64,000 bases of DNA from Halomonas maura (GCF_030409305.1 NZ_JAUFPQ010000012.1:1-64000), one strand, 5' to 3'; positions 39,439-48,599 are shown, numbered from the stretch's first letter. A program made the numbers and translations. Notes: generated by a model not told the origin, from the sequence alone.

Positions 39439-40434
39439 ATGAGCGAGATGCGCGCCATGCGCCTGCATGCCGCGAACCAGCCGCTGTGCCTCGAGCGCCT
39501 GCCGATGCCCGAGCCCGGCCCCGGCGAGGTGCGGGTCCGGGTGCTGGCCTGCGGTGTCTGTCGTACCGACCTGCACCTGGTGGACGGCGAGCTCGACCGG
39601 CCCCGCCTGCCGTTGGTTCCCGGCCACGAGATCGTCGGCGAGGTCGATGCCCGGGGGCAGGGCGTGGCCGACCTCACGGTCGGCCAGCGGGTCGGCGTGC
39701 CCTGGCTGGGCTGGACCTGTGGTGAATGCCCACCGTGCCGGGCCGGCCGCGAGAACCTCTGCGAGCGTGCCGCGTTCACCGGCTACACCCGGGACGGTGG
39801 CTATGCGGAGTACTGCGTGGCCGATGCCCGCTACTGCTTTCCCCTGGCGGCCGAGGATGCCCAGGCCGCCGCGCCGCTGCTGTGTGCCGGGCTGATCGGC
39901 TACCGCACCTGGCGACTCGCCGGCGGCGACACCCCACGACGTCTGGGCATCTACGGCTTCGGTGCCGCGGCCCATATCCTCGTCCAGCTGGCCCTGGCCC
40001 GCGGCCAGACCGTCTATGCCTTCACCCGGCCCGGTGACAGCGAGGCTCAGGCCTTCGCCCGGCGTCTCGGCGCGGCCTGGGCCGGGGGCAGCGACGAGAC
40101 GCCCCCGGCGCCGCTGGATGCCGCCCTGCTGTTCGCGCCGGTCGGCGATCTCGTGCCCATCGCCCTGGCCCAGGTGCGTCCCGGCGGCACGGTGGTCTCG
40201 GGAGGCATCCACATGTCCGACATCCCGGCCTTTCCCTACCGCCTGCTGTGGGAGGAGCGCCACCTGACCTCGGTGGCCAACCTCACCCGCCGCGACGGCG
40301 AGGAGTTCCTCGCGCTGGCCCCGACGGTGCCGATTCGTACCGAGACCCGTGCCTACCCGCTGGAGGACGCCAACCGGGCCCTGGACGATCTGCGCGCCGG
40401 CAGGCTGTCCGGTGCCGCCGTGCTGATCCCCTGA
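39439..40434 (+). CDS. Zinc-dependent alcohol dehydrogenase family protein
   Basis: 331 residues of the medium-chain dehydrogenase family. Catalytic zinc ligands are in ACGVCRTDLH and PGHEIVGEV. The structural-zinc cysteines are in CGECPPCRAGRENLC (about residues 95-109). The nucleotide-binding fold begins LGIYGFGAAAH (about residue 162). The NAD(P) motif GFGAAA is a small variant of GxGxxG. Substrate unknown. The ATG at 39439 follows GAGGAG. Confidence 0.88.
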   Translation: MSEMRAMRLHAANQPLCLERLPMPEPGPGEVRVRVLACGVCRTDLHLVDGELDRPRLPLVPGHEIVGEVDARGQGVADLTVGQRVGVPWLGWTCGECPPCRAGRENLCERAAFTGYTRDGGYAEYCVADARYCFPLAAEDAQAAAPLLCAGLIGYRTWRLAGGDTPRRLGIYGFGAAAHILVQLALARGQTVYAFTRPGDSEAQAFARRLGAAWAGGSDETPPAPLDAALLFAPVGDLVPIALAQVRPGGTVVSGGIHMSDIPAFPYRLLWEERHLTSVANLTRRDGEEFLALAPTVPIRTETRAYPLEDANRALDDLRAGRLSGAAVLIP

Positions 40435-40435
40435 C

Positions 40436-41506
40436 CTAGTCGAAGAGATCCGCCTGGCGGCGCGGCGGGCGGAAGGCCGTGGTATCCAGTGGCACATCGC
40501 CGGGGAAGCCGAGTCGCCGATAGGTCTTGCGAAAGCGCTGCTCGAGCAACTCGGCGAACACGCCCTGGCCGCGCATGCGCTGCCCGAAGCGTCCGTCGTA
40601 GGCCTGCCCGCCTCGGCACTGGCGGATCAGGCTCATCACCTTGGTCGCCCGCCCGGGGGCATGCTCGGCCAGCCAGGCCTCGAACAGCGGGGCGACCTCC
40701 CGGGGCAGGCGCAGCAGCATCCAGCCGACGCTGGTCGCGCCGGCCTCCCGGGCCGCGGTCATCAGCCGCTCCAGCTCATGGTCGGTGAGCCCGGGGATCA
40801 CCGGGGCGACCAGGGTCCCCACCGGCACGCCGGCCCCGGCCAGCCGAGAGATCACCTTGAGGCGCGCCTCCGGCGCCGCCGCCCGCGGCTCCAGGGCACG
40901 CTTGAGGTCGCGATCGAGGCTGGTCAGGCTGACCATCACCCGCACCAGCCGGCGCTCGGCCAGCGCCGACAGCAGGTCGAGGTCACGCAGGATCAGCGCG
41001 CTCTTGGTGACCAGGGTGACCGGGTGGCGACACTCCAGCAGGAAGGCCAGCAGCCGGCGGGTCGTGCCACGCTCGGCCTCCAGCGGCTGGTAGGCATCGG
41101 TGTTGCCGGCGAGGTTGATCGCCCGGCAGACGTAGCCCGGCCGGGCGAGTTCCTCCTCGAGCCGTTCGACCAGGCCGGTGCGGGCGATCAGCCGCGTCTC
41201 GAAGTCCAGCCCGGGGGAGAGATCCCAGTAGGCGTGGCTCGGCCGGGCATAGCAGTAGATGCAGCCATGTTCGCAGCCCCGGTAGGGATTCAGGGAACGG
41301 TCGAAGGGCAGGTCCGGCGAGGTGTTCCACGCCAGGGCGCTGCGCGCGCGCTCCTCCGCCACTTCGGTGGCCAGCCGCTCCGGGGTGGCCTGTTGCCACC
41401 AGCCGTCGTCGACCGCCTCATGGCGGGTCGGGGCGAAGCGGTTGGGCGGGTCGTAGCTGGCGCCGCGCCCCCTGCGGGGCATGGACGTGGATGGGGGGGA
41501 TGCCAT
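40436..41506 (-). CDS. Radical SAM protein of the PA0069/SplB-like family, LexA-controlled
   Basis: 356 residues. The radical SAM cluster motif is CEHGCIYC (CxxxCxxC), preceded by LNPYRG, as in SplB-like enzymes. INLAGNTDAYQPLE and VPVGTLVAPVIPGL are the next conserved blocks. The reaction is unknown; the spore photoproduct lyase relationship suggests DNA repair. A perfect LexA box lies 15 bp upstream of the start. The Pseudomonas homologue PA0069 is reported in the SOS regulon. The gene overlaps nothing and is convergent with the alcohol dehydrogenase gene (stop codons one base apart). Confidence 0.88.
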   Translation of the reverse strand: MASPPSTSMPRRGRGASYDPPNRFAPTRHEAVDDGWWQQATPERLATEVAEERARSALAWNTSPDLPFDRSLNPYRGCEHGCIYCYARPSHAYWDLSPGLDFETRLIARTGLVERLEEELARPGYVCRAINLAGNTDAYQPLEAERGTTRRLLAFLLECRHPVTLVTKSALILRDLDLLSALAERRLVRVMVSLTSLDRDLKRALEPRAAAPEARLKVISRLAGAGVPVGTLVAPVIPGLTDHELERLMTAAREAGATSVGWMLLRLPREVAPLFEAWLAEHAPGRATKVMSLIRQCRGGQAYDGRFGQRMRGQGVFAELLEQRFRKTYRRLGFPGDVPLDTTAFRPPRRQADLFD

Positions 41507-41521
41507 GGGGAAGCCCCTATG

Positions 41522-41537
41522 CTGTATTTAAATACAG
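41522..41537 (-). promoter_or_regulatory. Perfect LexA (SOS) box
   Basis: CTGTATTTAAATACAG is a fully symmetrical 16-mer of the form CTGT-N8-ACAG with an A/T-only centre, flanked by AT (ATACTGT on the minus strand). It is 16 bp before the radical SAM ATG. Confidence 0.85.
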
Positions 41538-41582
41538 TATAGGGGCGGCGGCGGCTGGCGCCAAGCGGGGTGGCGGCACGGC

Positions 41583-41960
41583 TCAGCCGCTGGAGGTCGG
41601 CTGCTTGTAGGGGTTGGGCGGCAGCTGGTCGGGGGGCAGGGGAGCACGGCGGGCGCCGGCCTTGGGCCCGTAGTGCTCGGCCAGGTAGTCGAGGATGGTG
41701 GCCTCCATCTCGGGGCGGAACTGCCAGAGCCCCTGGGTCTCCTGCATCCAGCGGATCAGGGTCTGCCAGTGGTTGCGCGAGCCACTGTTCTGGGTGACCA
41801 GCTTGGCGGAGTGGCAGACCGTGCAGTTGGCCTTGACCACCTGCCAGCCCTCGGCCTTGACCAGGCCGGTCTCGGAGTCGGTCTCCTGGGCGGCCGCGCC
41901 CAGGGGGACGAGCAGGGCCAGGGCCAGCAACGCCGGCCGCAGGGTGATCGTGATCTTCAT
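41583..41960 (-). CDS. sorB: Cytochrome c subunit of sulfite dehydrogenase
   Basis: 125 residues from ATG 41960. A signal peptide of about 26 residues ends GAAAQ. A single haem-binding motif CTVCH lies near residues 53-57 and a methionine downstream (WMQ or PEM) can serve as axial ligand. It follows the sulfite dehydrogenase gene after 8 nt, as in SorAB of Starkeya, where SorB accepts electrons from the molybdenum subunit. The tail is proline-rich. Confidence 0.85.
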   Translation of the reverse strand: MKITITLRPALLALALLVPLGAAAQETDSETGLVKAEGWQVVKANCTVCHSAKLVTQNSGSRNHWQTLIRWMQETQGLWQFRPEMEATILDYLAEHYGPKAGARRAPLPPDQLPPNPYKQPTSSG

Positions 41961-41968
41961 GGGACCCC

Positions 41969-43294
41969 CTAGGCCACCTGGACGGCGATGCGGTGGCAGG
42001 CGTTGTTGAGATAGCCCTTGGGATTCCAGCCCGGGACCACCATCGGCTGGGCGCGGCCCTGACTGTCGGTGGCCCTGGCCCAGACCTCGTAGTAGCCGGG
42101 TTCGGGGAACGCCACCGCACTGCTCCAGCGTTGCCACGCGAGCCGGTTGGGGGCCGCCTGGAGCTCGGCCTGCTGCCAGGTGGCGCCGAAATCGATGGAG
42201 ACGTGCACGGTGTCCACCGCGAGATCTCCGGCCCAGGCGTGTCCCCGCACTGTCAGCGCCTCACCGAGGGCGTGCGTGACGCCCGTTTTCGGGAAGGTCA
42301 CCAGCGACTTCACGGGCATGGACTGGATGGTCTCGAAGTCCTCCAGCGGCACCTCGGTGCCGGGGGCGACCGGGTGTTTGGGCACGCTGTAGGAGGGGGC
42401 CTCCATCTTGGTGCCGTCGTGTTTCCGGTTGCGGATCACGATGCGGTTCAGCCACTTGCCCGACACCGATCCCGGCCAGCCGGCGCACACCAGGCGCAAG
42501 GGGTGGCCGTTGAGGTAGGGGATATCCTCGCCGTTCATCGCCCAGGCGATCAGCGACTCGTCCTCCAGCGCCTTCGCCATGGGGACCCCTCGGGAGATGG
42601 GCTCCCGCTCGGGGTCGCCGCTGACATGGTCGTCGGCGCCGTAGTAGCCGATATAGACGGCGTCATCGCCGATGCCGCAGGCCTCCAGCACGTCGCGCAG
42701 CCGCGCCCCGGTGAAGCTGGGGCAGGCCACGGCCCCGGTGGTCCACTGGTTGCCGCTCGCCGAGGGCACGTACTCGCTGCGCCCGTTGCCGCCGCATTCC
42801 AGCTGCAGCTGGTAGGTATGGTGCTCGAATGTCTGCTTGAGCTCGGCGATGGAGAAGGTCTGCGGGTTCAGGCACGACTCCCCGGCGATCTCGAGTTGCC
42901 AGGCATCGACGTCGATGGCTTCCACCGCCGGCGGGAGGCCATTGTTGCGCACGAACATGACCCGGCCGGGCGTCACGTCGTCGTCGAGCAGGTGGGGCGG
43001 CGTCTCGGCGTTGATGGGACGGTCGTTGAGGACGGTGAGGCCTTCCTTGCCGGTCAGCCGGAAGGGTTCCTCGCTCTGGGCCAGGGCGGCGGGGATCAGT
43101 CCACCGGGCATGCGATCGGCGAAGGGAATCTGGGCGCCCACCGCTGCGGCCATCGCCAGCAGGCTGGAGCGCTTGAGGAAGCCGCGGCGGGTCACCGGGT
43201 CCACCTCGCGATCCCACAGCAGCTTGTCGGCGGCCTCGGGGTCCTCGGCGTAGAGCTCATGGAGGCCGCGGGTGCGTGGCGGTGTCTTGGTCAT
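41969..43294 (-). CDS. sorA: Sulfite dehydrogenase molybdopterin subunit
   Basis: 441 residues. A twin-arginine signal (TRRGFLKRSS near residues 35-44) marks export of the folded enzyme. The molybdopterin domain (about 90-300) has the invariant cysteine in LQLECGGNGRSEY. The C-terminal dimerisation domain (about 310-430) contains GHAWAGD and the GWNPKGYLNN end. It oxidises sulfite to sulfate in the periplasm and passes electrons to the cytochrome encoded next. Divergent from cobT. Confidence 0.9.
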   Translation of the reverse strand: MTKTPPRTRGLHELYAEDPEAADKLLWDREVDPVTRRGFLKRSSLLAMAAAVGAQIPFADRMPGGLIPAALAQSEEPFRLTGKEGLTVLNDRPINAETPPHLLDDDVTPGRVMFVRNNGLPPAVEAIDVDAWQLEIAGESCLNPQTFSIAELKQTFEHHTYQLQLECGGNGRSEYVPSASGNQWTTGAVACPSFTGARLRDVLEACGIGDDAVYIGYYGADDHVSGDPEREPISRGVPMAKALEDESLIAWAMNGEDIPYLNGHPLRLVCAGWPGSVSGKWLNRIVIRNRKHDGTKMEAPSYSVPKHPVAPGTEVPLEDFETIQSMPVKSLVTFPKTGVTHALGEALTVRGHAWAGDLAVDTVHVSIDFGATWQQAELQAAPNRLAWQRWSSAVAFPEPGYYEVWARATDSQGRAQPMVVPGWNPKGYLNNACHRIAVQVA

Positions 43295-43467
43295 GGTGCA
43301 GACTCCTGGCGCGCCCGGCTGGGCGGCTGGCGTGTCTCCCGCCGGGGCATCGTGGTGATGGTATCGACCAGAATAAGCTTAGCAGCTGATCGGCGATCCG
43401 CGGGCGGGCCCGGCCGGCTCCCCTCTGGTAGGATGTCCGGCTCGACAAGGATGCCCGGAGACGCCTC

Positions 43468-44517
43468 GTGACCGATCTTCTGCCCCCGATCGCCGCACCG
43501 AATGCGGCCTGCGCCGAGCGGGTCCGTCGCCATCTCGATACCCTCACCAAGCCCCCCGGCAGCCTGGGTCGCCTGGAGGCGCTGGCGGTGACCCTGGCCG
43601 GCCTCACCGGCGAGGACTTCCCGCGCGTCACCCCGCTCGGGGTGGTGGTCTTCGCCGCCGACCACGGGGTGGCCGAGGAGGGCGTCTCGGCCTTCCCCCA
43701 GGCGGTGACGGCCCAGATGGTGGCCAACTTCGTCGCCGGTGGGGCGGCCATCAATGTCTTCTCGCGGCGCCTCGACGCCCGGCTGGAGGTAATCGACGTG
43801 GGGGTGGCCGGCGAGTTGCCGGCGAGCGGGGTCGTGCACGACAGGGTGCGCCCCGGTACCGCCAACCTGGCCCGGCAGGATGCAATGTCCCGCGACGAGG
43901 CCGGGGCGGCCATCGAGGTCGGCCGACGCGCCGCCGAGCGCGCCGTCGCGGCCGGCTGTCGCTGCCTGATCGTCGGCGAGATGGGCATCGCCAACACCAC
44001 CGCCAGCAGCGCCATGCTGGCGGCCCTGACCGGGGCGCCGGTGGCCGAGCTGGTGGGCCCGGGTACCGGGGTGGCCGGGGACGCCCTGGCCCACAAGCGG
44101 GCGGTCATCGAGGCGGCCCTCGTCGCCCGGGCGCCGGACCCCGCCGATCCCCTGGACGTGCTCGCCCGGCTGGGCGGCCTGGAGATCGCCGCCATGGTGG
44201 GGGCCTACCTGGGCGCGGCATCGAAACGCATCCCGCTTCTGGTGGACGGCTTTATCGCCACCGTGGCCGCGCTCACCGCCTGCCGGCTCGCCCCGGCGTT
44301 GCGCCCCTACCTGATCTTCGGCCACCGCTCCGCTGAGCCCGGCCACGGCCGGGCCCTGGCGGCGCTCGATGCCGAGCCGCTGCTGGCGATGGACTTGCGC
44401 CTGGGCGAGGGCAGCGGCGCCGCCCTGGCCTTCCCGCTGCTCGAGGCGGCCACGGCCATGCTGGCGGAGATGGCGACCTTCGCCGACGCCGGCATCGACG
44501 ACCGCGCGGCGCCCTGA
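43468..44517 (+). CDS. cobT: Nicotinate-nucleotide--dimethylbenzimidazole phosphoribosyltransferase CobT
   Basis: Makes alpha-ribazole phosphate, the lower-ligand precursor of cobalamin. 349 residues with the motifs LTKPPGSLGRLE near residue 28, FAADHGVAEEGVSAFPQAVT, GEMGIANTTASSA and the end HRSAEPGHGRAL. The GTG start at 43468 follows CGGAG. First gene of a tight eight-gene operon. No B12 riboswitch precedes it, although two others in this window are riboswitch-controlled. Confidence 0.95.
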   Translation: MTDLLPPIAAPNAACAERVRRHLDTLTKPPGSLGRLEALAVTLAGLTGEDFPRVTPLGVVVFAADHGVAEEGVSAFPQAVTAQMVANFVAGGAAINVFSRRLDARLEVIDVGVAGELPASGVVHDRVRPGTANLARQDAMSRDEAGAAIEVGRRAAERAVAAGCRCLIVGEMGIANTTASSAMLAALTGAPVAELVGPGTGVAGDALAHKRAVIEAALVARAPDPADPLDVLARLGGLEIAAMVGAYLGAASKRIPLLVDGFIATVAALTACRLAPALRPYLIFGHRSAEPGHGRALAALDAEPLLAMDLRLGEGSGAALAFPLLEAATAMLAEMATFADAGIDDRAAP

Positions 44518-44522
44518 ACCCG

Positions 44523-45224
44523 ATGGATGCCCCGCTACGCCCCCCCCTCCAGGCCCTGGATTTCGGCGAGGGCCTGAGCCTGGCCGCCGACGCGGCCTGC
44601 CTGCGCTTCCAGCATCCCGGGCCGCTGCGCACCCTCAGCAACGCCCTGATCGGCGAGGGGCTGGGCTGGTCTCGGGAGTTCTGCAACTTCCATGTCGACA
44701 AGGACTATGCCGGCCGGGCACCAGCGGAGGACCTGCACCGCTGGCTCGCCGCGCGCGGGGTCGCCGAGGGCGAGACCCTGGCGATGATGACCGCGGTGCC
44801 GTTGGCGCGACTGGCACTGGAGGCGGCCAGCGCCGGCGAGGCCCGGGTGCTGGCGGCGGTCACCGCCGGGGTGGGCAACGCGGTGGACATCACCGCGCCC
44901 GCGACCGGCGATCCGCGCCTGGTGGCGGGCACCATCAACGCCCTGGTGTTCATCGACGGCCACCTTACCGACGGCGCCCTGGTCAACGCCGCGCTTTCCG
45001 CCAGCGAGGCCAAGGTGCGTGCCCTGGCGGCCTGCGGGGTGCGCGATCCCGAGCACGGCACCCCGGCCACCGGCACCTCCACCGACTGCCTGGCCATCGC
45101 CGCCACCCAGCGCGGCGCGCCGACTCCCTATGCGGGCTCGGGCACCCTGCTGGGGCGGGCCATCGGGGGGGCCGTGTTCCGGGCCATCCGGGCCTCCCTG
45201 GCCACGGGGGAGGTCGTGTCATGA
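44523..45224 (+). CDS. cbiZ: Adenosylcobinamide amidohydrolase CbiZ
   Basis: 233 residues. The conserved family blocks are SNALIGEGLGW, VTAGVGNAVDI, GTINALVFID and TGTSTDCLAIA followed by YAGSGTLLGRAIG. CbiZ removes the aminopropanol side arm of adenosylcobinamide or pseudocobalamin to give adenosylcobyric acid, so foreign corrinoids can be re-used. It starts 5 nt after cobT and its stop overlaps the cbiB start. Bacterial CbiZ is thought to come from archaea. Confidence 0.92.
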   Translation: MDAPLRPPLQALDFGEGLSLAADAACLRFQHPGPLRTLSNALIGEGLGWSREFCNFHVDKDYAGRAPAEDLHRWLAARGVAEGETLAMMTAVPLARLALEAASAGEARVLAAVTAGVGNAVDITAPATGDPRLVAGTINALVFIDGHLTDGALVNAALSASEAKVRALAACGVRDPEHGTPATGTSTDCLAIAATQRGAPTPYAGSGTLLGRAIGGAVFRAIRASLATGEVVS

Positions 45225-46201
45225 CGCTGGCCCCACTGACCTGGGAGCTGTTGGCGCTGATCGGCGTGGCGCTCGCCATCGACCTGCTGTTGGGTGACCC
45301 GCCCTGGCTGCCGCACCCGGTGGTGGGCATCGGTCGGGTGATCGCCCGGCTGGAGCGGGCCTGGAACCACGGGCCCGCCGCCGCCCGCCGGCGCCGCGGC
45401 CGCTGGCTGGCGGTCCTGGTGGTCGGCGGCACCTGGGCGCTGGCCTGGGGCCTGCTGACGGCGCTGGCCCTGGTGTCGCCCGGGCTGGCGCTGATCGCCG
45501 AGCTCGGGCTGCTGGCCACGGCCTTCGCCACCCGGGGACTCGCCGAGGCGGCCCGCGCGGTGGCCGAACCGCTGCGGCATGGCGACCTGACGGCCGCCCG
45601 TCGCGCCCTGGGGCGAATCGTCGGCCGCGACACCGCCGACCTCGACGAGGCCGGGCTGGCCCGGGGGGCGGTGGAGACCGTCGCCGAGAACACCGTGGAC
45701 GGCATCACCGCGCCGCTGTTCTGGGCGCTGCTCGGCGGCGCGCCCCTGGCGCTGGCCTACAAGGCGGTCAACACCCTGGATTCCATGGTCGGCTATCGCA
45801 GCCCGCGCTACGAGGACTTCGGCCGCGCCTCGGCGCGCCTCGACGATGCCGTCAACTGGCTGCCGGCGCGTCTCACCGCCCTCGCCATGTGGCTCGCGGC
45901 GCGCGGCTTCGTCGGCGGCCGGACCGCCGGGGCCCTGGCCGCGACCCGGCGCGAGGCGCCGCGCCACCCGAGCCCCAACGCCGGCTGGCCGGAGGCGATG
46001 GTGGCGCACCTGCTGGGTGTGCGGCTCGGCGGCCTCAATCACTACGACGGGCGCCCCTCGCACCGCGCCACGCTCGGCCGCGCGCTGGAGCCGCTGGCCG
46101 TCGGCCATATCGAGCGCGCCATCCGTCACATGCACGGCGGCTGGCTGGGCGTGCTGCTGTTGCTGGCGCCTCTGGTATTGCTTCGGGAGTGGCTGACATG
46201 A
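45221..46201 (+). CDS. cbiB: Adenosylcobinamide-phosphate synthase CbiB
   Basis: Membrane enzyme of 326 residues that attaches aminopropanol phosphate to adenosylcobyric acid. Key blocks are DLLLGDPPWLPHPVVGIGR near the N-terminus, AVETVAENTVDGITAPLFW, KAVNTLDSMVGY and HPSPNAGWPEA. ATGA overlap with cbiZ upstream and with the next gene downstream shows strong coupling. The frame is open far upstream, but homology starts only at MTLAPLTWELL. Confidence 0.95.
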   Translation: MTLAPLTWELLALIGVALAIDLLLGDPPWLPHPVVGIGRVIARLERAWNHGPAAARRRRGRWLAVLVVGGTWALAWGLLTALALVSPGLALIAELGLLATAFATRGLAEAARAVAEPLRHGDLTAARRALGRIVGRDTADLDEAGLARGAVETVAENTVDGITAPLFWALLGGAPLALAYKAVNTLDSMVGYRSPRYEDFGRASARLDDAVNWLPARLTALAMWLAARGFVGGRTAGALAATRREAPRHPSPNAGWPEAMVAHLLGVRLGGLNHYDGRPSHRATLGRALEPLAVGHIERAIRHMHGGWLGVLLLLAPLVLLREWLT

Positions 46202-47280
46202 GCCCCGACTGGCCCGCCCATGGCGGCCGTATCGCGCCCCTGCTGGCGCGCTACGGCCTGCCCGCCGATCACCCGGTGATCGACTTCAGCGCCAACCTCA
46301 ACCCGCTGGGCCCGCCAGCCTGGCTGGCGGAGTGGCTGGCCGGCGCCGGCGACGCGCTGGCCCGCTATCCGGACCCGGACGACGATCGGGCCCGCCGGGC
46401 GATCGCCACCCACGACGGCGTGGCACCGGAGCGAGTGCTGGTGACCAATGGCGGCATCGAGGCGATCTACCTCACCGCGGCACTGCATGCCGGCGGCCGC
46501 GCCCTGGTGATCGAACCCACCTTCAGCGAGTACGCCCTGGCCTGTCGCCAGCACGGCCTGACGGTCTCCCGGCTGGCCCTGGAGGGCCCGGCCTTCCGCC
46601 TCGATCTCGACGCCGCCGAGGCGGCCCTGGCCGGCGTCGACGTCGCCTTCCTGTGCCGGCCCAACAACCCCACCGGCACCCTGGTGCCACGCGCCGACGT
46701 CGAGCGGCTGCTGGCCCGGGCGGGCGAGACCGGCACCACCCTGGTGGTGGACGAGGCCTTCGTCGACTTCACCGACGGCGACGAGCGCCTCACCCCGCTG
46801 CTGGCGGGGGCGCCGAACCTGCTGCTGCTGCGCTCGTTGACCAAGCTCTTCGACCTGCCGGGCCTGCGGATCGGCTACCTGCTCGGGGCCCCCGCGCTGG
46901 TGCGAGGTGCCCGGGCCCGGCAGATGCCCTGGAGCGTCAATGCCCTGGCGCTGGGGCTGGTGGCCCGGCTGCTGGCCGACGCCGACTACCTGGCGCGCAC
47001 CCGGGACTGGCTGGTCGGCCAGCGCCCGGCCATGCCCGAGGCGGTTCGCGAGCTGGGCTACGGCGTGCCGGCCACCCAGGCCAACTACTTCCTGCTGGGC
47101 GGCGGATGGCAGGCGCAGGAGGCGGAGGCGCTGTTCGCCTTCCTGCTGCGCCGCGGCCTGCTGGCCCGGCATACCCACGGGTTCCCCGGCCTCGACGGCC
47201 GCTGGCTGCGCCTGGCCCTGCGCGACGGCCCGGACAACGCGCGCCTGCTGGCGGCCCTGGCCGAGTGGCGGCGCCGATGA
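46198..47280 (+). CDS. cobD: L-threonine-O-3-phosphate decarboxylase
   Basis: PLP enzyme of 360 residues of the HisC-like aminotransferase fold. It decarboxylates threonine phosphate to (R)-1-amino-2-propanol phosphate, the substrate of CbiB encoded directly upstream. Motifs: IDFSANLNPLGPPAWL, VTNGGIEAIYL, CRPNNPTGTL and the PLP-lysine block LRSLTKLFDLPGLRIGY. Called CobC in the Pseudomonas denitrificans nomenclature. Overlaps cbiB and cobU by 4 nt each. Confidence 0.92.
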   Translation: MSPDWPAHGGRIAPLLARYGLPADHPVIDFSANLNPLGPPAWLAEWLAGAGDALARYPDPDDDRARRAIATHDGVAPERVLVTNGGIEAIYLTAALHAGGRALVIEPTFSEYALACRQHGLTVSRLALEGPAFRLDLDAAEAALAGVDVAFLCRPNNPTGTLVPRADVERLLARAGETGTTLVVDEAFVDFTDGDERLTPLLAGAPNLLLLRSLTKLFDLPGLRIGYLLGAPALVRGARARQMPWSVNALALGLVARLLADADYLARTRDWLVGQRPAMPEAVRELGYGVPATQANYFLLGGGWQAQEAEALFAFLLRRGLLARHTHGFPGLDGRWLRLALRDGPDNARLLAALAEWRRR

Positions 47281-47813
47281 TCGCCTTCGTCTCCGGCGGG
47301 GCGCGCTCGGGCAAGAGCGCGGTGGCCGAGGCCCTGGCCCGGGCGTGGCGAGCGCCGGGTCCCGGCGGCCTCGTCTACCTGGCCACGGCCCGGGTCGCCG
47401 ACGACGAGATGGCAGCAAGGGTCGCCCGCCACCGACGCGAGCGTGGCGAGGGCTGGATGACCCTCGAGGCGCCCCTGGACCTGGCCGGCGCCCTGGTCGG
47501 CGTCGAGGCGGGCAGCTGCGTGCTGCTCGACTGCCTGACCCTGTGGGCCAGCCAGGTGCTCTTCGAGGCCGGCCTGGCGGAGGCACAGGGGGCGGCGAGG
47601 CTGCAGCGGCTGGTCGAGACGGCCCGGCGCCGCGACATCAGCCTGGTGGTGGTCTCCAACGACCTCAACGAGGACCTGCCCCCCCGGGATCCCCTGGTCT
47701 GGCGCTACCTGGCCTTCCTGCAGGGCCTGCATCGCCAGCTGGCCCGACAGGCGGATCGGGTGATCGAGGTGGTGGCCGGCCAGCCCATCGACTGGAAGGG
47801 AGAGAGCCCATGA
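47277..47813 (+). CDS. cobU: Adenosylcobinamide kinase / guanylyltransferase CobU
   Basis: 178 residues. Walker A GGARSGKS (7-14), the ARVARHRRERGEGW segment with the histidine that takes GMP in Salmonella CobU, and DCLTLWASQVL are all present. The usual NEVG-x-GIVP block is replaced by SNDLNEDLPP (about 128-137), so one active-site element differs. It phosphorylates and guanylates adenosylcobinamide. A divergent CobU-like gene with the opposite pattern lies at 49202. Confidence 0.9.
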   Translation: MIAFVSGGARSGKSAVAEALARAWRAPGPGGLVYLATARVADDEMAARVARHRRERGEGWMTLEAPLDLAGALVGVEAGSCVLLDCLTLWASQVLFEAGLAEAQGAARLQRLVETARRRDISLVVVSNDLNEDLPPRDPLVWRYLAFLQGLHRQLARQADRVIEVVAGQPIDWKGESP

Positions 47814-48568
47814 AGGACGTCGCCTTCGGCGCGCTGCTGGCGATCCAGTTCCTGACCCGGTTGCCGGTGCCGGTGGCCTGTCCCTGGACCCCGGCGACCC
47901 GGCGCTGGGCGGCGCGGGCCTACCCGCTGGTGGGCGCGCTGCTCGGGGCCCTGGTGGCCGGCGTCGGCACGCTGCTGCATCCGCTGCTGCCCACGCCGCT
48001 GCTGGCCCTGCTGCTGCTCAGCCTGTGGGTGGCGCTCTCCGGCGGCCTGCACCTGGATGGCCTGATGGACCTGGCCGATGCGCTGGGCAGCAATGCCCCG
48101 CTGGAGCGCCGCTGGGCGATCATGAAGGATGCCCAGGTGGGCAGCTTCGCCGTGCTGGCGCTGGTCTTCCACCTGGCCTGGAAGGCCGCCCTGCTGTGGG
48201 CCCTGCTCGAGGCCGGCGCGAGCCCCTGGTGGCTGGTGCCGGTCGCCAGCCTGGCGCGGCTCGGTGGCCTCGGCCTGCTGGTGGGGGTGCCGGCGGCCCG
48301 GGGGGAGGGCCTGGCCAACGCCTGGCAGCAGAGCCTCGGCGCCCGGGATCTCGCCCTGGCGGCGCTGGTGCCGCTGACCGGGCTCGCCTGGGTGCCCGGC
48401 GCGGCCTGGCTGGTGGCCGGGCTGGGGGCCTTCATCATCATCTACGGCCTGGCGGTACGCCGGGCCTTCGGCGGCATCAACGGCGATATCGTCGGGGCCG
48501 CCATCGAGGGAGGAGAACTATGCTTGCTGCTGATCGCCTGGGGCGGGTGCGCATTCGCCCTGGCCTGA
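47810..48568 (+). CDS. cobS: Adenosylcobinamide-GDP ribazoletransferase CobS (cobalamin synthase)
   Basis: Integral membrane enzyme of 252 residues that joins adenosylcobinamide-GDP and alpha-ribazole (phosphate) to make the complete cobamide. It has the family start AIQFLTRLPVPV, the metal-binding motif GGLHLDGLMDLADAL with KDAQVGSFA, and about six membrane segments. Overlaps cobU by 4 nt. Confidence 0.95.
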   Translation: MKDVAFGALLAIQFLTRLPVPVACPWTPATRRWAARAYPLVGALLGALVAGVGTLLHPLLPTPLLALLLLSLWVALSGGLHLDGLMDLADALGSNAPLERRWAIMKDAQVGSFAVLALVFHLAWKAALLWALLEAGASPWWLVPVASLARLGGLGLLVGVPAARGEGLANAWQQSLGARDLALAALVPLTGLAWVPGAAWLVAGLGAFIIIYGLAVRRAFGGINGDIVGAAIEGGELCLLLIAWGGCAFALA

Positions 48569-48599
48569 CAGCCGGGCCGTGTCGGGGCGAGGATCGCTC

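Noticed and set aside
43295..43467. Possible B12 riboswitch before cobT
   Set aside because: I looked for the GCAACGG-type core and the B12 box GCCCGGAGACC found before btuB and cbtB; neither is present.
44369..45220. In-frame upstream extension of cbiB
   Set aside because: It runs through cobT and cbiZ in another frame, is Arg/Pro/Ala-rich and shows no cbiB homology. The overlapping ATGA start at 45221 is typical for this operon.
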